Shown here: piece by piece, positions 48,030 through 57,295 of the stretch
Layout of the letters: each line of letters begins with the position of its first letter
Position numbering within the stretch: the stretch's first letter is position 1
Source: Chloroflexota bacterium
Lineage (GTDB): Bacteria > Chloroflexota > Dehalococcoidia > Lucifugimonadales > Lucifugimonadaceae
NCBI GenBank assembly: GCA_002718415.1
Contig: PBEM01000006.1
Coordinates: 160,009-224,008, forward strand
Reading direction: 5' to 3'
DNA length: 64,000 bases
Made by a program: the position numbers and the translations under genes
The notes under the pieces: generated by a model
Told to the model about the DNA's origin: nothing
Database searches by the model: none
The model's input: the letters and a program-made list of their open reading frames with translations, nothing else

Positions 48030-48746
48030 TTATTGTAAATGTAATCCGCCGTCAAGGAGTATTTTTTCTCCAGTAATAAAGTCATTAGTTATGAGACTAA
48101 TTACAGTAGAATATACTTCATCTAATGTACCTGGTCTATTAGACGGACCAAGATTAATTTTTACCTTAGTTTTTGAATCTGATGGAGATAATATTGCACC
48201 TAGTGCAATTTCATTTACTTGAATATTTGGAGCCATAGAAATGGCTAATGATTTAGTAAGACCAGATAATGCTGATTTACTAACTCCATACGAAAATCTC
48301 TTTTTTCTTGCTGTTCTCCAATCTCCAATATTTATTATTTTTCCGATATTTTTTTTATTGAAATTTTTATACATTAAATGTGCAAGTATAAAAGGGGCTT
48401 TAAAATTTATGGCCATCATTTTATCCCATTCAGTGATTTCAATATTTTCAACAGTATCTTTATTAAATTTAGATGCATTATTAATTATGATGTCTAAACT
48501 ACCATATTTTTTTTTAATAGAATCTACCATCATAAAGATTTCATTACTATACTCTAGATTTGCTTTAATTGGATAAGCTGATCCACCGTTAGAATTTATA
48601 ATTTCTACAGTCTCCAATGCTTCTTCTTCTGATTCATTATAATGAATAATGATTTTTGATCCTGTTTTGGCTAATGATATTGCTATGTGCTTACCAATTC
48701 TTTTTCCTGATCCTGTTACAAGAGTAACTTTATTTTTTGGATTCAA
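48030..48746 (-). CDS. SDR, pteridine-reductase (FolM)-like
   Basis: 238 residues. Glycine motif TGSGKRIGK with an arginine that favours NADPH, INNASKF, and YGVSKSAL (Y-x-x-x-K); LLDGGLHLQ at the end. TGxxxRIG and GDWRTARKKRFSYGV resemble FolM/PTR1 pteridine reductases, but 3-oxoacyl reductases share the fold. folB lies nine bases downstream, which supports a pterin role. Confidence 0.72.
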   Translation of the reverse strand: MNPKNKVTLVTGSGKRIGKHIAISLAKTGSKIIIHYNESEEEALETVEIINSNGGSAYPIKANLEYSNEIFMMVDSIKKKYGSLDIIINNASKFNKDTVENIEITEWDKMMAINFKAPFILAHLMYKNFNKKNIGKIINIGDWRTARKKRFSYGVSKSALSGLTKSLAISMAPNIQVNEIALGAILSPSDSKTKVKINLGPSNRPGTLDEVYSTVISLITNDFITGEKILLDGGLHLQ

Positions 48747-48765
48747 TATATACTAACCCTTATAA

Positions 48766-49029
48766 TCAACCACCTGATACTGCTGGAACAAAATGAACTT
48801 CAATATCTGGTTCTAGTTTTTGTCTTAACCCTTGTCTTGTAGCAACGTAACCGACAACAGCAGATAATCCAGGCTTAATTTTTTCTTCTTCAACTAACTT
48901 ATCTTTAATTCCAGGGAACATTTCATCTAATTTATCAATTAATTCACCCAAAGTATTAGCGGAAACTTCTACTTCAGATTTTCCTTCAGCTAATTTTCGA
49001 AGTTGAAATGGTATAAATACTCTTGCCAA
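48766..49029 (-). CDS. MoaD/ThiS-family ubiquitin-like sulfur carrier
   Basis: 87 residues ending in the required Gly-Gly (VSGG), with LGELIDKLDEMFPGIKDKL and an INP-type IEVHFVP strand. Such proteins carry sulfur for molybdopterin or thiamin synthesis. TTG start after AAGGTGA. It follows directly after the second molybdopterin subunit, so cofactor supply for the hydroxylase is likely. Confidence 0.85.
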   Translation of the reverse strand: MARVFIPFQLRKLAEGKSEVEVSANTLGELIDKLDEMFPGIKDKLVEEEKIKPGLSAVVGYVATRQGLRQKLEPDIEVHFVPAVSGG

Positions 49030-49063
49030 AATTCACCTTAGATTTTATGTTAATTTTTGATAT

Positions 49064-51331
49064 TTAATCACGTATAGCTTTTAATATTCTGCTAGGTTTG
49101 ATTGGCTGTTCGAGAATTCTTTTATTTGTAGCATCTTTTACAGCATTAGACGCGGCTGCTATTGGAGGAGCTAATGTTACTTCTCCTACACCTCTGACCC
49201 CATAAGGATGATTAGGATTAGGCACTTCAACCATTATTGTTTCTATCATAGGCATGTCTAAACAAGTAGGCATACGATAATCAAGAAAAGAATGATTTGC
49301 CATAGATCCATCTGGATGTAGATAATATTCTTCATTTAAAGCCCAACCTATACCTTGAACAACTCCACCTTGAATTTGTCCTTCTGCATAAGATGGATGG
49401 ATTGCCTTTCCTACATCTTGAATAGCAGTATATCTAACCACATCAGTTTTTCCAGTTTCTGGATCAATTTCAAGATCGCAAATGTGCACGGCATATCCGT
49501 TTCCTCCAGCAGCCATGTTTACAGATGCTGTAGATGAGACTGGACCACCAGTGCTTTCTAATTTACCTGATAATTCTTTTATAGAAATTTTCAACTCTTG
49601 ATCATTAGAAGTAAAAAATCCTTCATTAAAATCTATATCATCTTCATTTAGTTCCCAAAGTATAGCTACTCGAGATTTAAGTTGATCAACCATAGATTGA
49701 GCTGCTAAATATGCAGCATAACCAGTTGCAAATGTTGTTCTAGATCCTCCAGTCATACCTGTATATCCAATTGAATCAGTATCAGGAATGGTTGGTTTTA
49801 TATCTTCCGCAGATAATCCTAGAACTTCTGCAGCTTGCATAGCAATAGAAGCTCTCGTTCCACCAATATCAGCAGAACCTTCATTCATCATTACTGTTCC
49901 ATCGTCAGTTAACATAAGATCACAGGTAGAAAGACCACCACCATTCATCCAATACCCACAAGCTAAACCTCTTCCTCTTAATTTACCTTCTTTTGATTTT
50001 CCTATATCTGAATTCCAATGTTCTGATTTTTGAGCAGCTTGAAGAGATTCCTCAAAACCGATCTTTTCTAACAATACACCATCACCTCTTCGGGTGCCTT
50101 TTTTAGCTGCGTTATCTAAACGAAACTGAATTTTATCCCATCCTTTTTGATCGCATATTTCATCAATTACTGTTTCTATAGCGAAGGCTGCTTGAGGAGA
50201 TCCAGGAGCTCGATATGCAGCCGATTTAGGTTTATTTACGACTATGTCATAACCATCTATTCTAGATGCAGGCATTTCATAACAAGCAAAGATACATATC
50301 GCTCCAGCATTTACTGCACTACCAGGGTATGCACCAGCTTCATAACGAATAGTTGCATGAGCAGCTGTAATTTTTCCTTCGTTTGTTACACCCATTTTAA
50401 CTCTGACTTTACCACCAGGGGCTGGACCCGTAGCTTGAAAAACTGATGGGCGATCCATGACAATTTTCACAGGACGACCGTTGGATTTTTTTGAAAGAAT
50501 TGCAGCTATTGGAGATAAATATACTTTTGTTTTGCCTCCAAATCCACCTCCAATTTCACTATAATTTACCCTAACACTACTAGGGGGTAAACCGATAAAT
50601 TTAGCTGTTTGATCTCTCACACCAAATGAACCTTGAGTACTAGACCAAACTGTAACCTTGTTGTCTTCATTCCAAATAGCTGTAGCATTGTGTGGTTCTA
50701 TGTATCCTTGATGTACCATTTGTAGAGTAACTTCTTTATCTACGATTAAATCTGCAGATTCGAATCCTTCTTCTACATTTCCAAATTCATGTCTAAAATG
50801 TGTAGCAATATTTGTATTTTTTACATCTTCTCCTAAGTGATCTCCAATTAAATCATCTAATAAGATTGGAGCATTTTTTGCAACTGCATCATCTACATTG
50901 GTTACAGGTTGTAGTTTTTCATACTCAACTTTAATTTTTCTTACAGCTTCTTGAGCGGTATTTCTATCAATTGCAGCAACTGCGGCTATTACGTGCCCTT
51001 TATACATTACTTTATCTTTTGCCATAATATTAAAAAATTCTCTGTCTACATCATTCAAGCCGTTTCTAGTAGTGTCCCTACCAGGAGTAGCTAAATCATC
51101 GTGAGTCATTACAGCAATAACACCAGGAAATTTTTCCGCTGCAGAGGTGTCTATTGATTTAATTTTTGCATGAACTTCAGTGCTTCTTAAAACTTCCCCC
51201 CAGATTAGACCTGGAACTTTTACATCGGCACCGTATACAGCTCTACCTGTAACTTTATCTACTCCATCATGCCTTACTGGACGTGTACCAATTACTTTAT
51301 AATTTGCTTTATTTTCAAATAATTCAACCAA
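49064..51331 (-). CDS. Xanthine-dehydrogenase-family molybdopterin subunit, second copy
   Basis: 755 residues, large-subunit family of CoxL/XdhB-type hydroxylases. Molybdenum-site motifs: GGGFGGKTK near residue 263, AYRAPGSPQ near 375 and the catalytic glutamate in GVGEVTLAPP near 722. The AYxCSFR active-loop of CO dehydrogenase form I is absent, so CO oxidation is unlikely. About 75 bases downstream of a paralogue with the same length. TTG start with AAAGG upstream. Confidence 0.92.
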   Translation of the reverse strand: MVELFENKANYKVIGTRPVRHDGVDKVTGRAVYGADVKVPGLIWGEVLRSTEVHAKIKSIDTSAAEKFPGVIAVMTHDDLATPGRDTTRNGLNDVDREFFNIMAKDKVMYKGHVIAAVAAIDRNTAQEAVRKIKVEYEKLQPVTNVDDAVAKNAPILLDDLIGDHLGEDVKNTNIATHFRHEFGNVEEGFESADLIVDKEVTLQMVHQGYIEPHNATAIWNEDNKVTVWSSTQGSFGVRDQTAKFIGLPPSSVRVNYSEIGGGFGGKTKVYLSPIAAILSKKSNGRPVKIVMDRPSVFQATGPAPGGKVRVKMGVTNEGKITAAHATIRYEAGAYPGSAVNAGAICIFACYEMPASRIDGYDIVVNKPKSAAYRAPGSPQAAFAIETVIDEICDQKGWDKIQFRLDNAAKKGTRRGDGVLLEKIGFEESLQAAQKSEHWNSDIGKSKEGKLRGRGLACGYWMNGGGLSTCDLMLTDDGTVMMNEGSADIGGTRASIAMQAAEVLGLSAEDIKPTIPDTDSIGYTGMTGGSRTTFATGYAAYLAAQSMVDQLKSRVAILWELNEDDIDFNEGFFTSNDQELKISIKELSGKLESTGGPVSSTASVNMAAGGNGYAVHICDLEIDPETGKTDVVRYTAIQDVGKAIHPSYAEGQIQGGVVQGIGWALNEEYYLHPDGSMANHSFLDYRMPTCLDMPMIETIMVEVPNPNHPYGVRGVGEVTLAPPIAAASNAVKDATNKRILEQPIKPSRILKAIRD

Positions 51332-51407
51332 TTTTTTGCCTTTCGCTAATTAGCTTGTATTAATATTATTCTTAAATAGTTAAGTAAGATTTAAAAATAT
51401 CATATAT

Positions 51408-53699
51408 TTATTTTTTTGTTAGGGCCTTCACAATCTTTGCTGGATTCATAGGCAAGTCTGTAAATCTTATATCCAATGCATCTTTTAAAGCATTACCTAT
51501 AGCTGCTAAAGGCGGGCAAATAGGAACTTCTCCGACCCCCCTAACACCATATGGGTGTAAAGGTGTTGGCACTTCGACAAGAATAGTTTCAATATTTGGT
51601 AAATCCAGAGATGTGGGCATTCTATAATCCAAGAAACTTGAATTGACCATACCTCCTTCTTCCTTCATATAATATTCTTCATTTAAGGCCCAGCCAATAC
51701 CTTGTGCTGACCCTCCTTGCATTTGTCCTTCTACATATGAAGGGTGAATAGCTTTACCTACATCTTGAACTGCAGTATATCTAATTACGTCAGTTTTGCC
51801 CGTAGATAAATCAATTTCAACATCAGCTATATGCATACCAAATCCATCTCCTGCAGATTCTAAATCAACACTACCAACGGAATTGACAGGACCACAAAAA
51901 TCATAAAGTTTTTCTGCTAATTCTTTAAACGAAATTGTCTTTTCAGGTTTTTCGTTTACCGTATCAGTTTTTACAGTAAAAACTCCAGAATCAAAACTTA
52001 CGTCTTCTAGTTTACGATCAAAATATAAAGCTACTTGATTTTTTAGCTCTGAAACAAGATTATTTGCAGCTTTCCAAGCAGCAAATCCTGTAGCGTAAGT
52101 TGTTCTTGACCCTCCTGTTACGTCGGTATATCCAACAGAATCAGTATCAACTATAGAAGGTCTAACATCTTCTGCAGGAATTCCTAAGACTTCTGCAGCC
52201 TGCATACTAATTGAGGACCTTGATCCCCCTATGTCTGTTGAACCCTCAATTAAAGTTACAGTTCCATCTTTATTTACATTTAGATTCACTGAAGATTTCA
52301 GACCAATATTAAACCAATAACCATGCGAGATACCCCTACCTCTTACCTTACCTTCTTCAGGTTGTCCTATATCAGAATTCCAGTGTTCAGAATTTTTAGT
52401 AGCATTAATTACTTCTTTTGTTCCTATGACTGAAAACCTAACACCGTCACCCCTTCTAGTACCTTGATCTGATGCGTTATTCATTCTGAATTCCATAGAA
52501 TCCCATCCGGCTTTTTCACAAAGATCGTTGACTGCAGACTCCATAGCAAAAGCAACTTGAGGAGAGCCAGGTGCCCTATATGCAGCAACTTTTGGCTTAT
52601 TTACAATTACGTCATATGTATCGATTCTAGTGTTCGGGATATCATAAGGAGCATAAATACATTGTGCAGCAGGCCCAATCATCGAACCAGGATTACATCC
52701 TGCTTCAAACCATATTTTAGATTCAGCTGCAATTAACTTACCGTTTTTATCAGCACCAATTTTTACCCAAACTTTTCCACCTGGAGTGGGACCTGTTGTT
52801 TCAAATACAGCTGTTCTTTCCATCACCATTTTAACTGGTCTTCCGGTTTTTTTTGAAAGTAAAGCTGCTATAGGTTCTAGGTAAACAGGAATTTTTCCTC
52901 CAAAACCACCACCAATTTCACATGGAGTAACTTTAATTCTAGAAACATCTAATTTTAGTAATCCTGAAAGGGCTGTTCTGGCTGTAAATGCACCTTGTGT
53001 ACCAGTCCAAATTTTTACCCTATCTTCCTCATCCCAAAAAGCTGTAGCCATATGAGGTTCAATATATCCTTGATGGACCATTTGCATAGTATATGTATTT
53101 TCTTCAATAAATGCAGCTTCAGTGAAAGCTTTATCAACATCTCCAAAATCATGTTTTTCATGAGTTGCCATATTAGTATTTTTAACTTCTTCACCTAAGT
53201 CATCACCAACTAAAGTTTCTAATATTATAGTGGCATCTTTTTCTAAAGCTGAATCGACATCATTATGAGCTTCTAAAATCTCATATTCGACTTTAATTTT
53301 TGTAGCAGCTTGCTCTGCAGTGTACCTGTCAACGGCAGCAATTGCAGCAACTGGATGACCTTTATATAAAGCTTTATCACCTGCCATTAGTTTATTACTA
53401 GTCCAACGTGGATTTTCATCACCTTCACCTAAATCTATCATTTTATCTTCTGTTTCAGGCATATCTTTACTAGTAATTATGGCAAGGACACCATCTATTT
53501 TTTCTGCTACTGAAGTATCTATGGATTTAATCTTGGCATGAGCATGAGGGCTTCGTGCTAAAGCACCCCAAATTAATCCAGGAAGTTTAACATCTCCTGC
53601 ATATATTGCTCTACCTGTTACCTTATCAAATCCATCATGTCTTACAGGTCTAGTACCAATAACTTTAAAATTAGATTGTTGCTTAAATGTTTGAACCAT
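51408..53699 (-). CDS. Xanthine-dehydrogenase-family molybdopterin subunit, first copy
   Basis: 763 residues, same family. GGGFGGKIP near residue 262, AYRAPGSPQ near 375, GVGEVPICPP near 725. Residue differences to the second copy are spread over the whole protein, indicating old divergence and perhaps different substrates. ATG start with GGGAG upstream. Follows the 2Fe-2S subunit by 23 bases, so this copy is the one likely matched to the shared small subunits. Confidence 0.93.
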   Translation of the reverse strand: MVQTFKQQSNFKVIGTRPVRHDGFDKVTGRAIYAGDVKLPGLIWGALARSPHAHAKIKSIDTSVAEKIDGVLAIITSKDMPETEDKMIDLGEGDENPRWTSNKLMAGDKALYKGHPVAAIAAVDRYTAEQAATKIKVEYEILEAHNDVDSALEKDATIILETLVGDDLGEEVKNTNMATHEKHDFGDVDKAFTEAAFIEENTYTMQMVHQGYIEPHMATAFWDEEDRVKIWTGTQGAFTARTALSGLLKLDVSRIKVTPCEIGGGFGGKIPVYLEPIAALLSKKTGRPVKMVMERTAVFETTGPTPGGKVWVKIGADKNGKLIAAESKIWFEAGCNPGSMIGPAAQCIYAPYDIPNTRIDTYDVIVNKPKVAAYRAPGSPQVAFAMESAVNDLCEKAGWDSMEFRMNNASDQGTRRGDGVRFSVIGTKEVINATKNSEHWNSDIGQPEEGKVRGRGISHGYWFNIGLKSSVNLNVNKDGTVTLIEGSTDIGGSRSSISMQAAEVLGIPAEDVRPSIVDTDSVGYTDVTGGSRTTYATGFAAWKAANNLVSELKNQVALYFDRKLEDVSFDSGVFTVKTDTVNEKPEKTISFKELAEKLYDFCGPVNSVGSVDLESAGDGFGMHIADVEIDLSTGKTDVIRYTAVQDVGKAIHPSYVEGQMQGGSAQGIGWALNEEYYMKEEGGMVNSSFLDYRMPTSLDLPNIETILVEVPTPLHPYGVRGVGEVPICPPLAAIGNALKDALDIRFTDLPMNPAKIVKALTKK

Positions 53700-53722
53700 T
53701 AAACTTCTCCCTTTTTTTAGAT

Positions 53723-54193
53723 TTAACTTTCTGAAGCTGCTTTTTGAACAGCTTTAACAATTTTGTCGTAACCTGTACATCTGCAAAGATTACCTGCTAA
53801 CCAATGGCGAATTCTGTGTTCAGATGGATTCGGTTCGTTATCCAATAATCCTTTAGCCGCAACCAAAAATCCTGGAGTACAAATTCCACATTGAAGAGCA
53901 GCCTCTTCAAGAAAAGCTTTTTGAAGAGGATGTAGTCCTTCAGATGTTGCCAAACCTTCAACTGTCTGTACGTCACATCCATCAATTTCCGCAGCAAGTA
54001 CTAAACAAGAATCAACAATTCTTCCATCAATATTTACTGTACATGCTCCGCAGTTACCATCTAAACAACCTTCTTTAGTTCCTGTAAGCCCCACTATTTC
54101 TCTTAGGGCATCTAGTAGACTCATGTAAGATGGAGCTAAAAATTCATACGGTTGATTATTTATTTTAGTAGTTATATGTATATTTGTAGTCAT
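53723..54193 (-). CDS. 2Fe-2S subunit of molybdenum hydroxylase
   Basis: 156 residues, CoxS type. First cluster ligands C43, C48, C51, C63 (CLDGNCGAC, then C63); second domain QCGICTPGFL and GNLCRCTGY. Passes electrons from the molybdenum centre to FAD. SD AGAGGAT precedes the ATG. Only one copy for two large subunits. Confidence 0.95.
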   Translation of the reverse strand: MTTNIHITTKINNQPYEFLAPSYMSLLDALREIVGLTGTKEGCLDGNCGACTVNIDGRIVDSCLVLAAEIDGCDVQTVEGLATSEGLHPLQKAFLEEAALQCGICTPGFLVAAKGLLDNEPNPSEHRIRHWLAGNLCRCTGYDKIVKAVQKAASES

Positions 54194-54196
54194 TTC

Positions 54197-55066
54197 TTAT
54201 CCTCTAGCTCGTTTTACGGATTCTTTTATCATCCTATTTGTTATAACTTCAATAAGGTGTTTTCTATGTTCAATTGTTCCTCGCATATCCGATATAGGTG
54301 AAGCTTCATCTTTTGCAATTGAAGCTGCTTCGGAAATAGATGCATCATTGATCGGTTTACCTGCTAGGTAGTCAGATGCTTTTCTAGCTACAATTGGTGT
54401 TGGTCCTACTGAAGCAAGTGCAATATTTACAGATTCAAAATTTTCTCCGGTATTGTCAATTACTACTGAAACTGCAACTGCAGCTACAGCAATATCCATT
54501 TCATTTCTAGGTATAAATCTTTCATAGGCTGCACCAGATCGTTTTGCTGGTTTAGGGACCGAAATACTTACTAATAATTCACCATTTTTAATGACGGTTT
54601 TACCTGGTCCAATGCAAAAATCTTCTACAGCAATTTTTCTTTCTCCATTAGGTCCAGCAATATTTGCTGTTGCTCCATATACAATTAAAGGACATATAGC
54701 GTCGCCAGAAGGGGCGGCATTACATAAATTACCACCTATTGCTGCTCTAGACTGAATTTGAATTCCTCCTATAATAAAAGCTCCATCTACAATGCCTGCG
54801 TAATGCTTTTTTACTTCTTCATTTTCATAAATTTGATAACAAGGAACTCCAGAACCTATTATCAAACCGTCATCTGAAGCTTCTAATTTCATAGCTTCAG
54901 GTATTTTTTTTACATCCACAACTGCTTCCAAATCCCATTTATTTCCTCTAGCTTGTACTAGTAGATCGGTACCTCCGGCTAATGGCCTAGCTTTATCTCC
55001 ATGTTTCTCAAGAACATTTACAGCTTCTTCAACAGTTTTAGGTGCGACATAATTAAAAGGGTGCAA
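54197..55066 (-). CDS. FAD-binding subunit of molybdenum hydroxylase
   Basis: 289 residues, CoxM type. FAD motifs AGGTDLLVQAR near residue 32 and GGNLCNAAPSGD near 110. Transfers electrons from the 2Fe-2S clusters to an acceptor. TTG start, supported by AAGGAG seven bases upstream. First gene of the operon; the 155 bases before it (55067-55221) hold no gene and no certain promoter. Confidence 0.94.
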   Translation of the reverse strand: MHPFNYVAPKTVEEAVNVLEKHGDKARPLAGGTDLLVQARGNKWDLEAVVDVKKIPEAMKLEASDDGLIIGSGVPCYQIYENEEVKKHYAGIVDGAFIIGGIQIQSRAAIGGNLCNAAPSGDAICPLIVYGATANIAGPNGERKIAVEDFCIGPGKTVIKNGELLVSISVPKPAKRSGAAYERFIPRNEMDIAVAAVAVSVVIDNTGENFESVNIALASVGPTPIVARKASDYLAGKPINDASISEAASIAKDEASPISDMRGTIEHRKHLIEVITNRMIKESVKRARG

Positions 55067-55221
55067 GAGTATTCTCCTTTTTTATATTTAAATTCTATGC
55101 TTCTAAAAAGACATAAAAATAATTTTAATAGTAAATTTATATCTTTCATTGGTTAAGCTAACATAGTAAAAGTCAGTTTGCATCAATTTCACTTATGATT
55201 AGTAAATTTAATTTGAAGAAT

Positions 55222-56445
55222 TTACTTATTTTTTAAAAATTTTAATAACAAAGAACCTATAAATATAGCTGAAAAAATTATAAGTATCCCAGAAAGAATT
55301 AAAGTTTTTTGTGCCCCATAATTTTGAGCCAAAAACCCAGTAAAAATACCACCTAATGCTGCTGATCCCCATGCCCATTGTTGCATACTCATTGTTCTGC
55401 CTCTGAAGTTTTCTTCAACTAATGTTTGGACCATTGTTGTATTAATTGTTCCTTTCCAAACAGAAGCCATTCCTATAAATGGAATTATCAATATAGCAAA
55501 TGACAAATCATTAGTATTTGAAAATATTATGAGTAGAAAACCAAATAAAATTGTTGAAAAAATTAAAAATATTAATTTATTAAAATATGCTCCTGAAAGA
55601 CTTAATGCAAATGTTCCAAATAATCCTCCAAGGCCTAAAAACAACAACAGCCTACTATATGTACTTGAATCTCCATAAAAAATTTCATCTGTAAAAACTG
55701 GTAGAAGAATCTCAAATGATGAACTAAATAAACCTACTACAATACCTAAAATAATTATAAAAAGTATGTTTTTATTACTTCCAAGATATCTAAATCCTTC
55801 ATAAAGACTTTGTATATAACTAATATCTTTTATCTGATTAGTTACATGTAAAGAGGAATCCATTTTATATAAAGTTATTACAGTAAAAATATAACTTAAT
55901 GCAATCATATAAAATAAATATTCTAATCCCATTATTGAAACAATAGGAGCAAAAATTAGTGGACCTAAAACAGCTGAACCACCAAAAATTATTGAATATA
56001 AAACTATTCCACCTGGTAGATCTTTTTTGGGAATTAACTTTGCAATCATAGCTGATCTTGCAGGTATATCAATAGCTAGAAAAGTTCCCGTGAAAATGGA
56101 TAATAAAATAACATGCCAGGGTTCTATCCATTTTTGTTGGATAAGAATTCCTGTTATTAATGTTACTAAAGCAAAAAGTAATCTTGTTGAACGAACAATT
56201 TGCAATCTATTATGTTTATCAGATATTATTCCTCCAAAAAGCGAAAATAGTAATATTGGAGCTAAATTTGCTGTTATTATTAAACCTAGCATTATCTCTG
56301 AATCCGTTAATGTTCTCATTAGCCAGAGTCTTCCGTATACTAATGACCACATTCCAATATTTGAAAATAATGCAGCTATCCAAAAAAATCTATATTCTTG
56401 GTACTTAAAACAGTGATATGCAGTTTTTGAGAAAAATGTATTCAA
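55222..56445 (-). CDS. MFS transporter, MFS_3/EntS-like
   Basis: About 407 residues with roughly twelve hydrophobic segments. Motif GGIISDKHNR near residue 70 and MVQTLVEENFRGRTMSM near 340 are typical of the EntS/MFS_3 group, often exporters of siderophores or drugs. TTG start with no clear Shine-Dalgarno. It lies upstream of the hydroxylase operon on the same strand, with HIT and XRE genes before it. Confidence 0.85.
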   Translation of the reverse strand: MNTFFSKTAYHCFKYQEYRFFWIAALFSNIGMWSLVYGRLWLMRTLTDSEIMLGLIITANLAPILLFSLFGGIISDKHNRLQIVRSTRLLFALVTLITGILIQQKWIEPWHVILLSIFTGTFLAIDIPARSAMIAKLIPKKDLPGGIVLYSIIFGGSAVLGPLIFAPIVSIMGLEYLFYMIALSYIFTVITLYKMDSSLHVTNQIKDISYIQSLYEGFRYLGSNKNILFIIILGIVVGLFSSSFEILLPVFTDEIFYGDSSTYSRLLLFLGLGGLFGTFALSLSGAYFNKLIFLIFSTILFGFLLIIFSNTNDLSFAILIIPFIGMASVWKGTINTTMVQTLVEENFRGRTMSMQQWAWGSAALGGIFTGFLAQNYGAQKTLILSGILIIFSAIFIGSLLLKFLKNK

Positions 56446-56454
56446 AAGATTTTT

Positions 56455-56802
56455 CTATTTTAAAGATGACAACTTATTACCACCAATTAAATGGCAATGT
56501 AAATGTTCTATTTCTTGTCCGGCGTCATTACCTTGATTGATTACTAATCGATACCCTGAAGATGAAATCTTTAATTTTTTGGCTAATTGGCTTGCGGTAT
56601 TTATCATTTGTCCTAATATTTCGTAATTTTTTAAATCAGATAACTTTATAAGATGTTCTTTCGGAATTACAAGAATATGAGTTTTAGCAACAGGATTAAT
56701 ATCGTAGAAAGCATAAATACTATCATCTGAATATATTTTTTGGGAAGGAATTTCTTCAGAAACAATGGAACAAAATAGACAAGATTCATTAATTTTTTTC
56801 AT
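56455..56802 (-). CDS. HIT-family nucleotide hydrolase
   Basis: 115 residues. Signature HLHCHLIGG (H-x-H-x-H) near residue 100 and HILVIPKEHL at the middle; short, HinT-type. Hydrolyses AMP conjugates such as aminoacyl-adenylates. Nine bases before the MFS gene. Confidence 0.92.
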   Translation of the reverse strand: MKKINESCLFCSIVSEEIPSQKIYSDDSIYAFYDINPVAKTHILVIPKEHLIKLSDLKNYEILGQMINTASQLAKKLKISSSGYRLVINQGNDAGQEIEHLHCHLIGGNKLSSLK

Positions 56803-56819
56803 GATAAATGTTATCTAAT

Positions 56820-57212
56820 TTACATAGGGAATTCTTTAAATGTTACTGACCTTTGTCTGCTAGGCTGTTTTATTGTTTTCCACCAAAGGTTGTCATTATT
56901 TTCAAATTTTTTCTTTATTTCAGAATGTTCCTTATTATTTTGACTTCCTTTTACAAAGATATTAATAGAGTTGTTATTATTTTCAGAAATTGCTCTGAAA
57001 TCATATCCAAAATCTACCGCTATCATATTTAACATCTTAACAGAAGCACCTCTTGGTCTATATGTTTCTGTTTCCCATTCACTAATAGTTTGTTGTCTTA
57101 CCCCTACTCTTTTTGCTAGATCTGTCTGAGACATATCTGCATATACTCTGAGGGATTTTATTGTTGATGAGTTCCAAATAAAATTGGATGGAATGTTATT
57201 TAAAGTTGACAT
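56820..57212 (-). CDS. XRE-family helix-turn-helix protein
   Basis: About 130 residues. The HTH (SQTDLAKRVGVRQQTISEWET) lies near residues 30-50; the rest is Asn/Lys-rich and may be disordered. ATG at 57212 is preferred over a TTG ten codons upstream. Probably a transcription regulator; targets unknown. Followed by the HIT gene 17 bases on. Confidence 0.8.
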   Translation of the reverse strand: MSTLNNIPSNFIWNSSTIKSLRVYADMSQTDLAKRVGVRQQTISEWETETYRPRGASVKMLNMIAVDFGYDFRAISENNNNSINIFVKGSQNNKEHSEIKKKFENNDNLWWKTIKQPSRQRSVTFKEFPM

Positions 57213-57295
57213 GAGGTATAGGTTACAAGAATTTAATATCAAGAAACAATAACCATTTTTTACAAGATTAAACCATTTTAAAAAAATACAGGAGT

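Noticed and set aside
49064..53699. Carbon monoxide dehydrogenase large subunit (form I)
   Set aside because: The AYxCSFR active loop is absent in both paralogues; AYRAPGSPQ is there instead.
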